Assembly: GCF_005795905.1 (NCBI RefSeq)
Contig: NZ_VAWE01000001.1
Location: 6,251,001-6,315,000, forward strand
Reading direction: 5' to 3'
DNA length: 64,000 nt
From: Streptomyces marianii
GTDB lineage: Bacteria; Actinomycetota; Actinomycetes; Streptomycetales; Streptomycetaceae
The notes beneath the pieces were generated by a model. It was not told where the DNA came from. It did no database searches and worked only from the letters and a program-made list of their open reading frames with translations. Shown here piece by piece: positions 61,082 through 64,000 of the stretch. Each line of letters begins with the position of its first letter. Position 1 is the first letter of the stretch. The position numbers and the translations under genes were made by a program.

Positions 61082-61894
61082 TCACCAGCCCCGGTCGGCA
61101 GGCCCGGTGAGACGGGCGCGGATCCGTGCCACGGTCTCGTCGCCCACTCCGAGGCCGTCCCTCACGTATCGCTCCAGCGAGCCGTGGAGCCTGGTCACCT
61201 CGTCCCGGGCGGCGGCCAGGTAGTCCGGTGTCACACCGATGAGGGTGAGCGCGATCTCCGGGTCGCCGCCCTGGGCGGTGAAACCCTCCACGAGCGGTGC
61301 GAACGCCTGGCGGACCGCCCGGTTCACGGAGAGGTACTCCGCCATCACGGTGTCCTCGTCCGCGCCGAGCAGGCCCAGCACCACGGCCGCGGCCCAGCCC
61401 GTGCGGTCCTTGCCCGCCGTGCAGTGGAACAGCAGCGTCCCGGCGTCCGGCTCGGCCAGGGCCTCCAGGAACGCCCCGTAGCCGTGCCTGGCGGACTCCG
61501 TGGAGACGAGGGCCCGGTAGGTGTCGGCGAACAGGGCGTGCGCCCGGCCTCCGCCCAGCTCCCGCTCGGCGGCCGCCGGGTCGCCCAGGACCTCCCGCAG
61601 CCGTGCGGCCGCGGGCACCGTGCCGGAGGCCAGGAAGTCCGCCAGCACGTCGGCCGCCAGCACCCGGGTGCCCGGCGGAAGGCGGTCGGGCCGGGCCCGG
61701 CGCTCCGCCTCCGTGCGGAAGTCGAAGACGGTCCGGACGCCCAGGGCCGCCACCGCCGGGTCCGCCGCGGTGTCCAGCCGGTCCAGCTGCCCGGACCGCA
61801 GCAGCAGCCCCGGCCGCACGATGCGGCCGCCCATGAGCGGGGTCGGGCCGAGGTCGCGCAGATTGGCGACGGTGGTCGCGGGGATCGCGGGCAT
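61082..61894 (-). CDS. Tyrosine-protein-phosphatase-like (DSP family)
   Basis: A 270-residue cytoplasmic phosphatase. The Cys-X5-Arg loop is LFHCTAGKDRTGWAAAV (Cys near residue 158); the N-terminus NLRDLGPTP...LLLRSGQLDRL and FDFRTEAERRARPD are characteristic of the atypical bacterial Tyr phosphatase family (Y_phosphatase3), which acts on Tyr-P proteins or phosphoinositides. The start at 61894 has GGGAG about 11 bases upstream; ATG 61918 is an alternative. The downstream gene is the sigma-like membrane protein; the 30-bp gap suggests co-transcription, but no functional link is known. Confidence 0.88.
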   Translation of the reverse strand: MPAIPATTVANLRDLGPTPLMGGRIVRPGLLLRSGQLDRLDTAADPAVAALGVRTVFDFRTEAERRARPDRLPPGTRVLAADVLADFLASGTVPAAARLREVLGDPAAAERELGGGRAHALFADTYRALVSTESARHGYGAFLEALAEPDAGTLLFHCTAGKDRTGWAAAVVLGLLGADEDTVMAEYLSVNRAVRQAFAPLVEGFTAQGGDPEIALTLIGVTPDYLAAARDEVTRLHGSLERYVRDGLGVGDETVARIRARLTGPADRGW

Positions 61895-62004
61895 GGCGGC
61901 GGCTTCTCCCTGGTGCACATGGGACAGCTGGTGCGGGTGCGACGTGCGGCACGTTACCCCTCGTTCCTCTGCCCACCGGGGCGCCGACCGGGCACGATGG
62001 CCCG

Positions 62005-62475
62005 ATGAGTACGCAACGAGCTCGAACCACCACTCCGATGGCCCTGGCCGCGTTGGCGCTGACGGCGGCCATGGCCCTCACCGCCTGCGGCGGGGACGCG
62101 GACGAGGCCCCCGACGTGCCGAGGACGGCGACCGGGAGCCTGGAGGAACTGGCGAAGCAGGCCGAGTGCGAGCCGAACATCCAGACGGACGCGAAGGAAC
62201 TGCGGCAGGCGAACTGCGCGACGAAGGACGGCAAGTACGTCCTCGCCACCTTCGCCACCGACCGCGGTCAGCGCGAGTGGATCAACGAGGCCAACGACTA
62301 CGGCGGCTCGTACCTCGTCGGCAGGAAGTGGGTGGCGGTCGGCGACGAGAAGGTCGTGACGGCACTGCGCGGCCGGCTCGGCGGGGCCGTGGAGAGCGGT
62401 GCCTCGCATGGCGGGCACTCGGGGAGCAGTGCCGGCAGTGGGGGGAACGAGGACGAGCACTCCGGCCATCACTGA
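62005..62475 (+). CDS. Small lipoprotein with His-rich C-terminus
   Basis: A 156-residue secreted protein. The signal (MALAALALTAAMALTACGGD) ends in a lipobox, with the Cys near residue 28. The mature domain includes a conserved-looking pair of Cys (QAECEPN and QANCATKDGKYVL) that could bond, then RGQREWINEAND. The C-terminal 30 residues are rich in His, Gly and Ser (HGGHSGSS and DEHSGHH), which suggests metal binding. It is divergent from the phosphatase gene. The role is unknown; the copper-related proteins elsewhere in this window share only composition. Confidence 0.8.
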   Translation: MSTQRARTTTPMALAALALTAAMALTACGGDADEAPDVPRTATGSLEELAKQAECEPNIQTDAKELRQANCATKDGKYVLATFATDRGQREWINEANDYGGSYLVGRKWVAVGDEKVVTALRGRLGGAVESGASHGGHSGSSAGSGGNEDEHSGHH

Positions 62476-62508
62476 GCAGGCCGCGCAGGCATGGGGGAGG
62501 GGGAGGGG

Positions 62509-62540
62509 CGGGGTTCGGCGGAAGGAGGCGCCGAACCCCG
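62509..62540. terminator. Terminator between convergent genes
   Basis: CGGGGTTCGGCG (62509-62520) pairs perfectly with 62529-62540 around an 8-nt loop. It is 34 bp past the lipoprotein stop and 46 bp past the DUF1996 stop, serving either strand. Confidence 0.85.
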
Positions 62541-62586
62541 GGACTCGGGCGGGGAGTCCGGGGTCCGGCGCCGGCTCAGCGAGCGG

Positions 62587-64000
62587 TCAGCGGCACTTGC
62601 GTCCGCCGTTGATGCAGCTCACCATCTTGTTCATCAGGTTCTCGTCGAAGACGTTGATGAAGTCGCCGTGGTCGGTGATGGGCTTGTGCAGCTGCTCCGG
62701 GAAGGAGTCGACCGCGAAGACGCTCGGGTTCGCCCCGTCGAAGACCGGCGGCGGCACGTCGTAGACGATGCGCTGCACGAGCTGCGGAATGGCCCGGAAG
62801 CCGTTGGGGCAGGCGCCGTTCGCCTGGGCGAAGGCGACATGGGTGCGGTGGTTGGCGCTGTCGGTGTTCTGACCGTCCCAGCAGCTCTGGAACTTGAACG
62901 ACCGCACCACCTGGCTGCCCTCGGGGCAGATCGGGTACTTGTCCTTCAGCTGGCGGTTCTCGAACCCGGTGCAGCTCCACGACGCGTTCGCGTTCGCGTC
63001 ACCGTTGACGAACGCCTTGGCGTCGCCGGTGATGATCCGCAGGAACCGCGGCATGGCCGTCACCTTGGAGCGCGGGTTGCCGACGAAGTTCAGCGTGACC
63101 TGGGACGGCGTCTGGATCTCGCCGACGTTCTGGTCCTTGCCGCCGCCGTCGGCGTCGGCGTCGTTCTCCTGCTGCCCGTTCTGCAGCCGCAGCACCGGCC
63201 AGTAGTACGTCGACTTGTCGGCCTGGTTCACACAGGTCGTCTCGCCGTTGGCGAGGTCGTCGTCGCTGGCGAAGGCGTCGTTGGCCTGGTTGCCCACGTA
63301 GTCGTGCATGTGGTGGGCGCCGTTGGCGACACCGGGAGCGACGATCACGTTGTCCGGGTTGAACTTCCCGTTCTCGTTCACACCGCAGCTGGTCGTGAAC
63401 GTGCCCCGGGAGGCACCGCGCCGGTTGCGCGGGTTGTCGACGTTCGGCTGGACGGACTCGATGTCGACGAAGTCGGACTGCTCCGGGCCGTTGCCGGCCT
63501 GACCGCCGTTCCCGCCGCCCTGGCCGTTGTCCTGACCCTGGTCCTGGCCGCCGTTGTCCTGGCCCTGGTCCTGAGCGCCGTCCTGACCCTGACCGCCGTC
63601 CTGACCCTGGTCGTTGCCCTGGTTCTGGCCGCCGCCCTGGTTCTGTCCGTCGTTGTCGTCGGCCCGCAGGGTGCACGACGCCATGGACTCGAGGCCCTTC
63701 GGCTTGGGAGCCTTGCCGCGCTCGATGAGCGCCGCGATCCGCTGGAGGATCACCGTCCGCTCGTTCTTCAGCGGAGTGAGGATCTGCTGCTGCCCGTAGC
63801 GGGGGTCGCGCTCGATCCGCTGCCTGAGGTCGGCGAAGCGCTTGTACGCCTTGGTGATCTGGGTGTCCAGCGTGGCGAGTTCGCGGTCGACGTTGGCGCG
63901 TGCCTTCTGCGGCACCACGTCCAGTTCGTTTCCGACGTCCGGGCAGTCGATGGTGGAGAGCGACCGGCCGGCGGCCTGGGTCCCCTTGGGGTTCTGACCG
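62587..64000 (-). CDS. DUF1996 secreted protein, N-terminus beyond the right edge
   Basis: At least 471 residues; the frame is open to the window edge, so the start and signal peptide lie outside. The visible part begins with a helical, coiled segment ([20 protein letters not shown]...[14 protein letters not shown]). A linker of (N/D/G/Q)Q repeats such as [12 protein letters not shown] follows, about 60 residues long. Then comes a DUF1996 domain: [20 protein letters not shown], RVHxxF-like [18 protein letters not shown] and a C-terminal NGGRKC. DUF1996 proteins are secreted and linked in fungi and actinobacteria to wood or sugar habitats, without known activity. Cys pairs predict disulphides. 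Confidence 0.85.
   Translation of the reverse strand, partial: GQNPKGTQAAGRSLSTIDCPDVGNELDVVPQKARANVDRELATLDTQITKAYKRFADLRQRIERDPRYGQQQILTPLKNERTVILQRIAALIERGKAPKPKGLESMASCTLRADDNDGQNQGGGQNQGNDQGQDGGQGQDGAQDQGQDNGGQDQGQDNGQGGGNGGQAGNGPEQSDFVDIESVQPNVDNPRNRRGASRGTFTTSCGVNENGKFNPDNVIVAPGVANGAHHMHDYVGNQANDAFASDDDLANGETTCVNQADKSTYYWPVLRLQNGQQENDADADGGGKDQNVGEIQTPSQVTLNFVGNPRSKVTAMPRFLRIITGDAKAFVNGDANANASWSCTGFENRQLKDKYPICPEGSQVVRSFKFQSCWDGQNTDSANHRTHVAFAQANGACPNGFRAIPQLVQRIVYDVPPPVFDGANPSVFAVDSFPEQLHKPITDHGDFINVFDENLMNKMVSCINGGRKCR

Noticed and set aside
1..64000. tRNA or rRNA genes
   Set aside because: No cloverleaf with a GGTTCRANYCC-like T-arm and CCA-ready end, and no rRNA-like conserved stretch, was recognised on either strand by eye; a tRNA scan would settle this.

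Overview
The window is chromosomal DNA of a high-GC actinobacterium, almost certainly Streptomyces. The signs are very GC-rich third codon positions, GTG/TTG starts, GTGA and ATGA stop-start overlaps, an F420 reductase, and the block glnE - malR - malEFG - alpha-glucosidase - amylase - pullulanase, which I know from Streptomyces chromosomes. It looks like chromosome core rather than an arm. Only two insertion sequences interrupt it. I found no rRNA, tRNA, CRISPR array, prophage or plasmid gene.

Layout. 0.3-5 kb: an iron-box heme oxygenase, methionine aminopeptidase, a small SPOR-like protein, an MFS exporter with an unknown partner, and the F420:NADPH oxidoreductase NpdG. 6.27-8.81 kb: an IS701-family and an IS5-family element placed end to end, each bounded by CTAG, inserted at the stop codon of a site-2-type protease gene. 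8.8-16 kb: that protease, a DrrAB-type ABC exporter, PanB, and a 14-TM drug exporter with a co-transcribed TetR and a clear operator. 16.4-24 kb: a VanJ-like membrane phosphatase, NAD synthetase, a secreted multicopper oxidase, a DUF998 membrane protein, an alpha/beta hydrolase and a CBS protein. 24.3-27.8 kb: a DUF305/DUF3105/small secreted protein operon, divergent from a GlnA2-type glutamine synthetase-like gene. 27.9-36 kb: a surface and secreted region with a subtilase, two WxL-like proteins plus a DUF916 partner, a VOC protein, a decayed PPOX gene and a secreted PIG-L deacetylase with a Gly-Thr linker. 36.4-40.7 kb: GlnE and a PAP2 membrane protein.

40.9-57.8 kb is a maltodextrin/starch regulon. 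The ABC importer malEFG sits between two aglA-malR pairs in mirror image. A secreted alpha-amylase with a starch-binding domain and a 1,792-residue two-catalytic-domain amylopullulanase follow. The extracellular enzymes would cut starch to maltodextrins, MalEFG would import them, and the two AglA enzymes would release glucose in the cytoplasm. Two LacI-family MalR paralogues probably control the genes. 57.8-64 kb holds a TetR with a large symmetric divergent operator, a small membrane protein, a 648-residue protein that looks like a membrane-anchored degenerate ECF sigma factor, a tyrosine phosphatase, a His-rich lipoprotein and a DUF1996 protein that runs off the right edge.

Intergenic tandem repeats with 114, 15, 93, 80, 23 and 9 bp units are a recurring feature. 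Most lie at gene ends. They create long artificial open frames and are not treated as genes.
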